A stretch of DNA of 64,000 nt from positions 930,001-994,000 of the forward strand of contig CM082592.2 in NCBI GenBank assembly GCA_040954595.2, read 5' to 3'. Below the pieces are notes generated by a model, which did no database searches, was not told where the DNA came from, and saw nothing but the letters and a program-made list of their open reading frames with translations. A program made the translations under genes and the position numbers. Positions 49,429-60,374 of this stretch are shown here, one piece after another. Within the stretch, counting starts at the first letter, position 1; every line of letters begins with the position of its first letter. The DNA is from Balanoglossus misakiensis (taxonomy: Eukaryota > Hemichordata).

Positions 49429-49797
49429 CCAGCCCCCAAATTGTTCATGAAAAAAACATTAACAATTTCCATCCTAGCAAATTCAAAACGCCAACATCCA
49501 TATGTGCCGAAATTACATATCAAATAGAAATTACAAAACAATATCTATAAATATCTCGAAACGCGAAGTCGAAAGTTTTTCAGGAAACGCGAATACAAGA
49601 ATCCTTTTCTTCATGAATGTGATGATACATCCTAGACCATGCCCAGACCTCGTCCGGTCAATCATGCTGCCAAGCATGATATCCAACACATCTGTACTTC
49701 AAAGATGAGATCAAACGCTGGACGTAGTGGATAGACTGGCCACTACTTGAGATCGTTGTTATTACAGCTGCTGGTAACTGCAACCATACCAATACCA
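49429..49797 (-). other. 3' untranslated part of BEL element 2, left copy
   Basis: About 370 bp between the last pol remnant and the LTR. No credible ORF. It holds an 8-bp stem hairpin (atcatgct / agcatgat) at 49661-49680. Confidence 0.6.
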
Positions 49798-52086
49798 CTA
49801 AGTCTGTGCTTCCAGCAATGTGCACAACTTATCATATGGTCTTTCTAAAACACTGGATCTGGTCTTCACCAATACTCGTCTCACCACCCCTTTCCGATCA
49901 GGCATAACTTTGACGATTACACCCAAAGGCCACGCATTTCTGGAGGTGTTCTCATCCTTTTCCAATACAAATCTGACAAATACTGCACTTGCTTCCATCT
50001 GTGTACAGCATACAAGTCGTTCTTCTCCGTCACACCAGGGGGTGTTGCTGCTCCCTTCATAGTAAGCAACATACTGGGTGTCAATGCTTTTAAGTCTCTA
50101 ACGTCGTCCGACGATACTGTAATCTCATGCGGTCCATCTGTACGACGACTTTTGTTCTTGGCACATCTCAACAATGTGTCACCCACTTTACGTATCCAGG
50201 CCACTGCTTTCTTCAGTTTATACCAACTGGAGTAGTGGTCTATCATTTTCTGAACCGTCTCCTCCGCATTAACGGACATGGATCGATCCGCCCCTTTGTC
50301 AGGCGTCTGTCGTTCTCCCGAAACAACAGGTACTGTTCCCAACACAACGGGTACAGTTTCTTCTTCCGACCTCAAGGCTATTCTATGCACTAGTGCAGAT
50401 TTCTTCACCTCTGGATCTTCTGGATCTAGCTGTGTATTGTAGCTATCACTTGGCGATTTGTCTTGTGTCTTCCGCAAGAAATCAGGACCACCTATCCATC
50501 TTTCGTTCTTCAGAAAAGCATCTATTTTCTGACCTCTAGAGCACTCATCTGCCGGGTTGTCACTGGTATTAATGTAGCGCCAGTTCGCTGGGTCTGATCC
50601 TCCTCGAATCACTGCTAGTCTATTCGCCACGAAGGTATGAAATCTTGTGGTTTTGTTGTTTATGTACCGCAGCACGGTTTTGCTATCCGTCCAAAACACG
50701 GATTCATTGATTGGCAAATCCACCTCATTTCTGAGAAGTTTGTCAAGCCTCACTGCTACAGTAGCTGCAGTTAATTCCATTCGTGGGATCGATATTTGCT
50801 TCAATGGAGCCACTCTTGCTTTGGCCATCATCAAAGTGCTGTGGATGTTTCCGCTTTTGTCGATCAACCTAAGATATGATACAGCGCGATATCCATTTTC
50901 GCTGGCATCAGCAAAGTGATGCAGCTGAGCTGTGTCTACTTCACCAAAGTGCTCGGGCTTTATACATCTGGGTACTGCGAAACACTCTTCTAATTTCGGT
51001 AGATCCCTCAACCAATTCTCCCACACTTTGCGTTGTTTTCCAGGAATATCATCATCCCAGCCTAGTTTTGCTTTACACAGCTGCTGCAAAAGCATCTTGG
51101 GTGGCAGAAGCGCTGGTGCTGCCATGCCCAGTGGGTCGTATAATGAACTAACCACTCCCAGAATTCCTCGTCTGGTCGCTGGTTTCTCTTTAGTACGATT
51201 TCTGAATCCGAATTCGTCAGATTCCACGTTCCACTGCATACCGAGTGCATGCTCCATTGGCAAGTCACCTTGCTCCAAGTCTAAGTTCTTCACCTCTATC
51301 GCTTTTTGTTCTTCAGGTATTGCTTCCTAAACTGGACGCGTATTGCTGATCCACTTTGTGAGCTTGAACCCTGATTTCTTACAGGTGTCTGTCAGCCCTT
51401 CAGCCAAAGACTTTCCTTCCATCACTGTTGATGCTGCCTTCAACATGTCATCAACGTAGAAGTTTCTAGATATGGTGTTCTTGACACTCAGATCAGAAGT
51501 ATTGTCTGAAGCTTTCTTCAACGCGAAGTTTGCACAACTGGGTGACGATGTAGCCCCGAAGATGTGCACTGTCATTCGGTACTCGACAGGAGGTTCCTCT
51601 ACATTACCATTAGGCCACCACAGAAAACGCTGGAAATCTCGGTTTTCTTGCGACACGCCAACTTGAGAGAACATAGCCTCTATATCTGACATCAGTGCTA
51701 TCCGCTCTTCACGAAAACGTATAAGCACTCCTACAAGTGAACTGGTCAGATCCGGTCCTTGCATTAATTCCTTGTTCAAAGAAGTTCCCTTGTATTCTGC
51801 ACCACAGTCGAAGACTACCCGGATTTTCTGTTTCTGTGGATGGTATACTCCATGATGGGGAAGATACCATTTCTTTCCAGGATTGCCTTCCAATTCTTCC
51901 TGTGGCACCCTTTCAGCATAGCCTTTGTCTATAATACTTTCCATGAAGGTAGTATATTCTTGACGATAGTCATCGTTGTTTCTAAATTTCTTTCCCAACT
52001 GAGAAAGCCGATATTCTACTGCCACTTTGTTGTTTGGCATCGTAACACCGTCATCACGAAACGGTAATGGCACCTGGTAATGACCA
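49798..52086 (-). pseudogene. BEL element 2 pol, left copy (RT-RNase H), broken
   Basis: Minus-strand coding text homologous to the right copy from GHYQVPLPFRDDG onward. It is split by one nonsense codon at 51327-51329 (right copy TTG Leu, here TAG), so it reads as 51327-52086 and 49917-51293. RT motifs FDCGAEYKG, LMSDIEAMF and YVDD, and RNase H HHFADAS and WTDSK are present. A further +1 frame piece at 49798-49998 is the integrase C-terminal tail (WPLGVIVKVMPD). Other differences from the right copy are Q/H, S/K, R/G, N/K, V/M, K/E, F/C and V/A. Confidence 0.88.
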
Positions 52087-54914
52087 AGGTCAAATGTAGA
52101 TCGAGTGGTCTTAGTGTACAAACGTACGCCTTTATTGACAACGGCAGTGACACAGTATTCTGTACGGAAACACTTCGTCGACAACTGAACGTCGGTGGTA
52201 AGAAAACAAAGATTATGCTGAACACTATCACTGGAAGTAAATCAGCTGATAGTCGTGTTATCAAGGGTCCAGAAGTTTCAGATCTTGATGAGCATTACAT
52301 CATCAAACTTCCAGCTACATATACGCAAGAGAAAATTCCTGCTTCGAAAGATCTCATCGTTACACAAGATGACATTGGCAAGTATCCTTATTTGCGTAAG
52401 GTACGCCTGCCTGAGATAGATGCGGAAATAGGCCTACTCATCGGTGGTAACGTTCCTGAAGCGTTTGAACCATGGGAAGTGATAAACAGTAATGGAGATG
52501 GACCATTTGCCGTACGTACCCGTTTAGGCTGGTTCGTAAATGGTTTCCTTACGGGGGCTGGCGTGTCAGAAAATGAAACTGCCGCAACAGTCTGTAGAAT
52601 ACAAGTTGGACCGGCGATTGATCAGCAGTTAATCCACCTCTTCAATCACGAGTTCAGCGAGCGCATCATAGATGACAAACCCGAAGATTCGGTTGAAGAT
52701 AGAAAGTTCATGAAGATTGCGTACGAACAAACGCAGTTTGTTGATGGTCATTACCAGGTGCCATTACCGTTTCGTGATGACGGTGTTACGATGCCAAACA
52801 ACAAAGTGGCAGTAGAATATCGGCTTTCTCAGTTGGGAAAGAAATTTAGAAACAACGATGACTATCGTCAAGAATATACTACCTTCATGGAAAGTATTAT
52901 AGACAAAGGCTATGCTGAAAGGGTGCCACATGAAGAATTGGAAGGCAATCCTGGAAAGAAATGGTATCTTCCCCATCATGGAGTATACCATCCACAGAAA
53001 CAGAAAATCCGGGTAGTCTTCGACTGTGGTGCAGAATACAAGGGAACTTCTTTGAACAAGGAATTAATGCAAGGACCGGATCTGACCAGTTCACTTGTAG
53101 GAGTGCTTATACGTTTTCGTGAAGAGCGGATAGCACTGATGTCAGATATAGAGGCTATGTTCTCTCAAGTTGGCGTGTCGCAAGAAAACCGAGATTTCCA
53201 GCGTTTTCTGTGGTGGCCTAATGGTAATGTAGAGGAACCTCCTGTCGAGTACCGAATGACAGTGCACATCTTCGGGGCTACATCGTCACCCAGTTGTGCA
53301 AACTTCGCGTTGAAGAAAGCTTCAGACAATACTTCTGATCTGAGTGTCAAGAACACCATATCTAGAAACTTCTACGTTGATGACATGTTGAAGGCAGCAT
53401 CAACAGTGATGGAAGGAAAGTCTTTGGCTGAAGGGCTGACAGACACCTGTAAGAAATCAGGGTTCAAGCTCACAAAGTGGATCAGCAATACGCGTCCAGT
53501 TTTGGAAGCAATACCTGAAGAACAAAAAGCGATAGAGGTGAAGAACTTAGACTTGGAGCAAGGTGACTTGCCAATGGAGCATGCACTCGGTATGCAGTGG
53601 AACGTGGAATCTGACGAATTCGGATTCAGAAATCGTACTAAAGAGAAACCAGCGACCAGACGAGGAATTCTGGGAGTGGTTAAATCATTATACGACCCAC
53701 TGGGCATGGCTGCACCAGCGCTTCTGCCACCCAAGATGCTTTTGCAGCAGCTGTGTAAAGCAAAACTAGGCTGGGATGATGATATTCCTGGAAAACAACG
53801 CAAAGTGTGGGAGAATTGGTTGAGGGATCTACCGAAATTAGAAGAGTGTTTCGCAGTACCCAGATGTATAAAGCCCGAGCACTTTGGTGAAGTAGACACA
53901 GCTCAGCTACATCACTTTGCTGATGCCAGCGAAAATGGATATGGCGCTGTATCATATCTTAGGTTGATCGACAAAAGCGGAAACATCCACAGCACTTTGA
54001 TGATGGCCAAAGCAAGAGTGGCTCCATTGAAGCAAATATCGATCCCACGAATGGAATTAACTGCAGCTACTGTAGCAGTGAGGCTTGACAAACTTCTCAG
54101 AAAGGAGATGGATTTGCCAATCAATGAATCCGTGTTTTGGACGGATAGCAAAACCGTGCTGCGGTACATAAACAACGAAACCACAAGATGTCATACCTTC
54201 GTGGCGAATAGACTAGCAGTGATTCGAGGAGGATCAGACCCAGCGAACTGGCGCTACATTAATACCAGTGACAACCCGGCAGATGAGTGCTCTAGAGGTC
54301 AGAAAATAGATGCTTTTCTGAAGAACGAAAGATGGATAGGTGGTCCTGATTTCTTGCGGAAGACACAAGACAAATCGCCAAGTGATAGCTACAATACACA
54401 GCTAGATCCAGAAGATCCAGAGGTGAAGAAATCTGCACTAGTGCATAGAATAGCCTTGAGGTCGGAAGAAGAAACTGTACCCGTTGTGTTGGGAACAGTA
54501 CCTGCTGTTTCGGGAGAACGACAGACGCCTGACAAAGGGGCGGATCGATCCATGTCCGTTAATGCGGAGGAGACGGTTCAGAAAATGATAGACCACTACT
54601 CCAGTTGGTATAAACTGAAGAAAGCAGTGGCCTGGATACGTAAAGTGGGTGACACATTGTTGAGATGTGCCAAGAACAAAAGTCGTCGTACAGATGGACC
54701 GCATGAGATTACAGTATCGTCGGACGACGTTAGAGACTTAAAAGCATTGACACCCAGTATGTTGCTTACTATGAAGGGAGCAGCAACACCCCCTGGTGTG
54801 ACGGAGAAGAACGACTTGTATGCTGTACACAGATGGAAGCAAGTGCAGTATTTGTCAGATTTGTATTGGAAAAGGATGAGAACACCTCCAGAAATGCGTG
54901 GCCTTTGGGTGTAA
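52080..54914 (+). pseudogene. BEL/Pao element 2 pol: protease-RT-RNase H, integrase core deleted
   Basis: 944 codons open, starting at an ATG that is probably internal to the original polyprotein, since gag and the protease N-terminus are absent. Order: aspartic protease with D20 in FIDNGSD; RT with D315 in FDCGAEYKG, D356 in LMSDIEAMF and Y432-V-D-D435; RNase H with D615, E659, D689 and D735 (NPADECSRG). The text then passes from KSRRTDGPHEI straight to LKALTPSMLLTMK, the far end of integrase, so about the whole DDE core is missing while the frame stays open. A second small deletion after DLYWKR shifts the frame and gives the stop at 54912. Such an element could make RT but not integrate alone. 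Confidence 0.87.
52087..52744 (+). other. Single-copy spacer at the palindrome centre (protease region)
   Basis: The 658 bp between the arms, present only once. It is not foreign: it codes the protease part of BEL element 2 in frame with the right half. The left boundary shows a small inverted repeat tgacc-aa-ggtca at 52081-52092, the right boundary reads gatggtcattacc. Confidence 0.88.
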
Positions 54915-55033
54915 TCGTCAAAGTTATGCCTGATCGGAAAGGGGTGGTGAGACGAGTATTGGTGAAGACCAGATCCAGTGTTTTAGAAAGACCATATGAT
55001 AAGTTGTGCACATTGCTGGAAGCACAGACTTAG
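54833..55033 (+). pseudogene. Integrase C-terminal remnant, right copy
   Basis: In the +1 frame relative to the long pol ORF: DENTSRNAWPLGVIVKVMPD up to LCTLLEAQT, the usual end of BEL/Pao integrase, stop at 55031. The overlapping first 24 codons are an out-of-frame reading of pol. The frame change reflects a small deletion near 54880. Confidence 0.75.
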
Positions 55034-55401
55034 TGGTATTGGTATGGTTGCAGTTACCAGCAGCTGTAATAACAACGATCTCAAGTAGTGGCCAGTCTAT
55101 CCACTACGTCCAGCGTTTGATCTCATCTTTGAAGTACAGATGTGTTGGATATCATGCTTGGCAGCATGATTGACCGGACGAGGTCTGGGCATGGTCTAGG
55201 ATGTATCATCACATTCATGAAGAAAAGGATTCTTGTATTCGCGTTTCCTGAAAAACTTTCGACTTCGCGTTTCGAGATATTTATAGATATTGTTTTGTAA
55301 TTTCTATTTGATATGTAATTTCGGCACATATGGATGTTGGCGTTTTGAATTTGCTAGGATGGAAATTGTTAATGTTTTTTCATGAACAATTTGGGGGCTG
55401 G
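55034..55401 (+). other. 3' untranslated part and purine tract of BEL element 2, right copy
   Basis: About 370 bp with no credible ORF. The hairpin atcatgct / agcatgat is at 55151-55170 and the tract ttgggggctgg at 55391-55401 directly precedes the LTR, as expected of the plus-strand primer site. Confidence 0.65.
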
Positions 55402-55788
55402 TGTAAGGACGCCCAGTTCTTAGAGAAACTGAAATATTTAGTCTAGCGCCCTCGCGCTGTGAGTACATTAGCGCATGCGCTTTTGTTTAGAAAATATCTG
55501 GAAAATTCCATGGCGCACATGTGAGGACTTTTGCACAGTTAGCCTGGGGATTTTTGCCAGTTTTCTACGGAAACTTCAACCACCGCGACGCATCATCCAG
55601 TGCCAGTGTTGTATGTTCAGTCATTAAATGTTCGTGTAAAGTTCCGAGCAGCGTTTTCTGTGACATCTGACAAGGAATGTTCGTCGGCGATGGTGAGCTC
55701 CAGTTAGTTAACGGCAAATACTATAGAACCCTGTGGCCTTTGATGTGAATTAGGGCGCCATTTGAGACGGCACATCGAGGTTACTACA
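55402..55788 (+). repeat. 3' LTR of BEL element 2, right copy (387 bp)
   Basis: From TGTAAGGACG to GGTTACTACA. Same length as the left copy; the palindrome agcgcatgcgct is at 55470-55481. An ATTAAA at about 55624 could serve as polyadenylation signal. It abuts reverse-oriented satellite (ctggtaacg). Confidence 0.88.
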
Positions 55789-57778
55789 CTGGTAACGTTG
55801 AACAAGTCGATTTTTCTAGGGCCTGGCTCGGCTAAATCTCCGTCACAATATGACAGACACTAGCGTACGTTAGCAACGGTGATCAAGTCAGATTTTCTAC
55901 GGCATGGCTTGGATAAAGCCCCGGCACTCTAGAGCAGAAACACGCGTACAGAGACCACGTTGATCAAGTCTGATCTCCTACGGCTAGGCTCGACTGAAAC
56001 CCCGGCACACTATGACAGACACTAGCGTTCGTTAGCAACGTTGATCAAGTCAGATTTCCTACGGCATGGCTTGGCTAAAGCCCTGGCACTGTAGAGCAGA
56101 AACACGCGTACAGAGACCACGTTGATCTACTCACATTTCCTTCGGCCTGGCACGGCTGATGCCCCGGCACTATATATAGGACACAGACTGGCGTAAGATA
56201 ACAACGGTAATCACGTCGGGTTTCCTACGGCCTGGCTCAGCTGAAGCCCCGGCACTCTAGAGCAGAAACAGGCGTACATTGACCACGTTGATCAAGTCAG
56301 ATTTCCTACGGCGTGACTCGGCTGGTGCACCGGCTCTATATGACACAGACTGGCGTAAGTTATCAACGGTGATTACGTCGGATTTCCTACGGCCTGGTTT
56401 AGCTGAAGCCCCGGCACTTTAGAGCGGAAACACGCGTACATTGACCACGATGATCAAGTCAGATCTCCTACGGCCTGGCTCGACTAAATCCCCGGCACAC
56501 CATGACAGACACTAGCGTTCGTCAGCAACGGTGATCAAGTCGGATTTCCTTCGGCCTGGCTCTGCAAAAGACCCGACACTCTAGTACAAAGACGTTGGCT
56601 AAGTCGGGCAAACCGAAGAGGGAAAGCCACAGCGGGTCAACACTCGACATTTGTTCGGGTAGGACTGCATTATTGCCTGTCAATTTGTAGAGAAAGCTCG
56701 AATTTAACCAGGGCGTTTCAAACACCGACGTTAGTTGGGGGCACGGCCTGCAGTACTGCCGGGTAAACTGACATCGGCGTACCGCATGTAATGTAGGGGG
56801 GGGGGGGGAAACAGAACGGTTCAATACTACATTTATCAGATATCAGCTAATTTTGGACAATCATCTTAAATATATCTAATTCATTTTTTCATATTTGGAT
56901 ATCTGATGATGAATGAAATTTCCATTATATGTAAAAATGGTGCTGATTATAAAAATGCACTCTGAATGAGCTGATTTAATACAAAATTGCGTTTTATTCG
57001 TTTTTTGCACCAAAAAGGTCATTTTTAGGCAAAACATTCTTTATTTTTTTAATTCGGTGACCTGATCATATATAAACAATTGCTTGTGTGTTAAAAGTTT
57101 TTATGACTTTTAAAAGCAGTGACACTGGCGGCATTCAACACGAAAATAACAATTTTAGCCACAATTTGGTCAAAATCGTAAATTTTTGAAAATTACAAAA
57201 ATACCTGTTTTCTACATTTTTGGAAATCTGATGGAGTATAGAATGCTCTTCGTATATATATATCGATACAAATTCCACAAAAAACGGCCAATTTGGCTCA
57301 CTGCAGACAAAATTGCGTTTTACCAAATTTTCCTTGAAAATGTCATTTTTAGAAAAAAAAATAAAAAAACCTTTGTTTTTCGAATTTGGTGCCCTGATCA
57401 TATATGACATGTTGATTATATGTTAAAACTTTCGACCACTCCAAAAATGCAGAGATATTGACAGAATTCAAGAAAAAATAGCCATTTTGGCCATATTTTG
57501 ACAAAAATGGTAAATTTTTAAAAAATCATAAAAAATTAACTCTTTTCTTCATTTTCGGAAATATTATGGATAATGAAGTGTCGTTCTCTTGTAAAAAGTG
57601 CTGCAAATTCCAGAAAACGCGGTATAAATTGAATCGCCCAAGACAAAATTACCATTTTCGACTTTTTTTCGAAAAATTGTCTTTTTTACAAAATAAATAA
57701 GAATAAATTCTTTTCTTAGTTTCAAACGGGTAGAGATACTTTCCACACGGGTTTTCTTACATTGAATTCCCGTTCATC
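55789..57778 (-). repeat. Satellite monomer 22, reverse orientation
   Basis: The satellite resumes inverted. The part at 55789-56960 matches monomer 21 and the part at 57050-57778 matches monomer 20, so this single monomer is a fusion of two that are separate in the left arm. Confidence 0.9.
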
Positions 57779-58318
57779 AACTCAGATTTCCTACAGCATA
57801 AGTCGGCTAAAACCCCGGCACTCTAGAGCAGAAACACGCGTACAGAGATCACGTTGATCAAGTCTGATCTCCTACGGCTTGGCTCGACTAAAACCCCGGC
57901 ACACTATGACAGACACTAGCGTTCGTTAGCAACGTTGATCAAGTCAGATTTCCTACGGCATGGCTTGGCTAAAGCCCTGGCACTCTAGAGCAGAAACACG
58001 CGTACAGAGACCACTTTGATCTACTCACATTTCCTTCGGCCTGGCACGGCTGATGCCCCGGCACTATATATAGGACACAGACTGGCGTAAGTTAACAACG
58101 GTAATCACGTCGGGTTTCCTACGGCCTGGCTCAGCTGAAGCCCCGGCATTCTAGAGCAGAAACAGGCGTACATTGACCACGTTGATCAAGTCAGATTTCC
58201 TACGGCGTGACTCGGCTGGTGCACCGGCTCTATATGACACAGACTGGCGTAAGTTATCAACGGTGATTACGTCGGATTTCCTACGGCCTGGTTTAGCTGA
58301 AGCCCCGGCACTTTAGAG
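57779..58318 (-). repeat. Satellite monomer 23, 81-bp block, reverse orientation
   Basis: Mirror of 44460-45002, with the same shortened 81-bp block, ending at ctttagagcg where the BEL fragment starts. Confidence 0.9.
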
Positions 58319-58329
58319 CGAGACGTTCT

Positions 58330-59247
58330 TTGCCGAGTAGGATGCTGTCAGACAACGCATCGACTTATTTATCGGCTGCCAATGAAATCAAAACACTGTT
58401 TGATACGCCAGAAGTAAATGACTTTCTCGCCGCACATCGTGTACAATGGACGTTTATACCGAAGCGCGCGCCCTGGTTTGGTGGCTTCTGGGAGAGGCTG
58501 ATTGCTTTGACAAAGAACGCTATTAGGAAAACTCTCGGTCGAGCTTACCTAACCTTTGATGAACTCGCAACAGTTGTGACTGAAATTGAAGCCGTTTTAA
58601 ACGACAGGCCGTTAACGTACGTGTCATCCAGTATAAACGACAACATTGGATTGACCCCAAATCACTTGCTACATGGCAGGACACTGACATCATTGCCGTA
58701 CATCGAGATCACCGACGAAGAGGTGATTGACCCATCTTACTGTGATAATCGTGAAATCAACAAAAGATATGAACATCTATCAAGATTACACGATCAATTT
58801 TGGCGAAGATGGTCGTCCGATTATCTGACTGCCCTACGTGAACGACATCCCACCAAAGGAACTCGTGATAATGTCATCAAGGTCGGAGATGTCGTGATAA
58901 TACACAGTGACACTGACAAACGTCCGAAATGGCATTTAGGAACTGTAACAAGGTTGATCTTCGGTAATGATAAACTGGTACGATCTGCGGAGTTGAACAC
59001 CGCAGGTGGTCCTACAAACCGACCTATCCATAAATTGTACCCATTGGAAGTTGTCTCCAAGGAGCTGTCAACTGTGTCTGGAGATAATACAGGTATTGGA
59101 GCAGATTCCAACACGAATACTGAAACAGTCGACACAGCTGGAGCCTCTGAAGATTCCTCGGTGAAGGCGGATTTTGTACCCCCGAGACGACCTGTCAGAG
59201 ACTCTGCAGTTGCCGCTCGAGTACGAATAGCGGATCTCTCTATTTGA
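58330..59247 (+). pseudogene. BEL/Pao integrase, C-terminal half, right copy
   Basis: Same 305-codon frame as at 43534-44451 with one residue changed (ADFV). The upstream bases also read in frame (RRSLPSRMLSD), confirming truncation and not a real start. Its C-terminal tail (HKLYPLEVVSK) differs from that of element 2 (YDKLCTLLEAQT), so the two BEL elements are different families. Confidence 0.87.
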
Positions 59248-59429
59248 CTTTGAAATTGGAAAACAATTTCGATCGCATTGTGACTGTTATCATGTTTACT
59301 GACACAATGAACATTAGTTTATTATCCTTGAACACTTTAGGTGACTTTAATCATATTTCATGTTATTTGATGTTTTTTTTTCTGACGATTTTCGAGACTT
59401 TCCTTTGCGCGGGGGAGAATATGGAGAAG
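59248..59429 (+). other. 3' untranslated part and purine tract, right BEL fragment
   Basis: T-rich stretch, then gggggagaatatggagaag at 59411-59429, a purine-rich tract suited to prime plus-strand DNA synthesis, immediately before the LTR. Confidence 0.65.
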
Positions 59430-59755
59430 TGAGAGATTTACTCCAGAAGGATCACGTGACGGAAACTCTTACCCTATCAGAGTTGACTTTGTTTCCCGCC
59501 AAACTTTATACTTGTAGCAGATTTATTGTAATTTTTGAGTGTTTGCTCCGGCGTTCGTGGGACTTATATATAACCCAGATTTGGCGCTTTCGGGCAGCAT
59601 TTTCTAAGGAGCTCTGTGGTGTTACTTTGTTGATGGATTCAGATGGTAATAAACCAGTGTTTTACCTAGCACTGAATCGTTCGCTTCTTTTCCGACGTCA
59701 GTATACTCAAACCCCCTCCCGGGAGTATTGATCACTGCCACGATACTTCCCCACA
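59430..59755 (+). repeat. LTR of the BEL/Pao fragment, right copy
   Basis: Starts TGAGAG, with a core promoter-like TTATATATAA at 59564-59573 and AATAAA at 59648-59653 in the usual U3-R order. The end is uncertain by about 5 bp because ccaca is shared with satellite. Its sequence differs from the left copy at several places. Confidence 0.65.
59564..59573 (+). promoter_or_regulatory. TATA box in the LTR
   Basis: ttatatataa about 135 bp into the LTR and about 85 bp before AATAAA, as in a typical LTR promoter. The left copy has it on the minus strand near 43208-43217. Confidence 0.55.
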
Positions 59756-60374
59756 ATTTGGTCAAAATTGTAAATTTTTGAAAATTACAAAAAATACCTG
59801 TTTTCTACATTTTCGGAAATCTGATGGAGTATAGAATGCTCTTCGTATGTATATATCGATACAAATTCCACAAAAGACCGTCTAATTTGGCTCACTGCAG
59901 ACAAAATTGCGTTTTACCAAATTTTCCTTGAAAATGTCATTTTTAGAAAAAAAAATAAAAAAACCTTTGTTCTTCGAATTTGGTGCCCTGATCATATATG
60001 ACATGTTGATTGTATGTTAAGACTTTCGACCACTCCAAAAATGCAGAGATATTGACGGAATTCAAGAAAAAATAGCCATTTTGGCCATATTTTGACAAAA
60101 ATGGTAAATTTTTAAAAAATCATAAAAAATTAACTCTTTTCTTATTTTTTCGGAAATATTATGGAGCATGAAGTGTCGTTCTCTTGTAAAAAGTGCTGCA
60201 AATTCCAGAAAAGGCGGTATAATTTAAATCACCCAAGACAAAATTACCATTTTCGACTTTTTTTTCGAAAAATTGTCTTTTTTACAAAATAAATAAGAAT
60301 AAATTCTTTTCTTAGTTTCAAACGGGTAGAGATACTTTCCACACGGGTTTTCTAACATTGAATTCACGTTCATC
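59756..60374 (-). repeat. Satellite monomer 23, AT-rich part, reverse orientation
   Basis: Mirror of 42415-43030. It shares rare marks with it (aaattgtaaattt; cttattttttcgg; gttaagac) but lacks several private changes of the left copy. Confidence 0.88.

Larger units (their letters stand above)
41786..52086 (+). repeat. Left arm of a large inverted duplication
   Basis: Reads, as reverse complement, as the right arm at 52745-61004. Near the centre, paired positions sum to 104831 (49917 with 54914, 52076 with 52755). Beyond a one-monomer length difference they sum to 102781 (43534 with 59247, 45035 with 57746). Identity is very high in the retrotransposon parts and lower in the outer satellite, where the exact arm end is uncertain. 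Confidence 0.88.
49042..52086 (-). mobile_element. BEL/Pao element 2, left (inverted) half
   Basis: 3' part of a BEL/Pao retrotransposon on the minus strand: reverse transcriptase, RNase H, a remnant of the integrase end, a 3' untranslated part and one LTR. It stops at 52086 where the inverted duplication begins, so the protease and everything upstream are absent from this half. No 5' LTR is present in the window. Confidence 0.9.
52745..55788 (+). mobile_element. BEL/Pao element 2, right half
   Basis: Plus-strand mirror of 49042-52086. With the spacer 52087-52744 it forms one continuous piece of element from protease to 3' LTR, so this side keeps the ancestral arrangement and the left half is the copied-back part. 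Confidence 0.88.
58319..59755 (+). mobile_element. BEL/Pao-type fragment, right copy
   Basis: Plus-strand mirror of 43026-44459 with the same truncation points in integrase and in satellite. The fragment was therefore already in place when the palindrome formed. Confidence 0.87.

Noticed and set aside
52764-54704. Minus-strand frames opposite the BEL pol (and plus-strand frames at 49820-51934)
   Set aside because: They are antisense shadows of RT and RNase H, mirrored between the arms.
49042-55788. Two independent BEL insertions in opposite orientation
   Set aside because: Both halves share the same integrase deletion, frame loss and satellite junction, and lie at mirror coordinates. One inverted duplication explains all of this.
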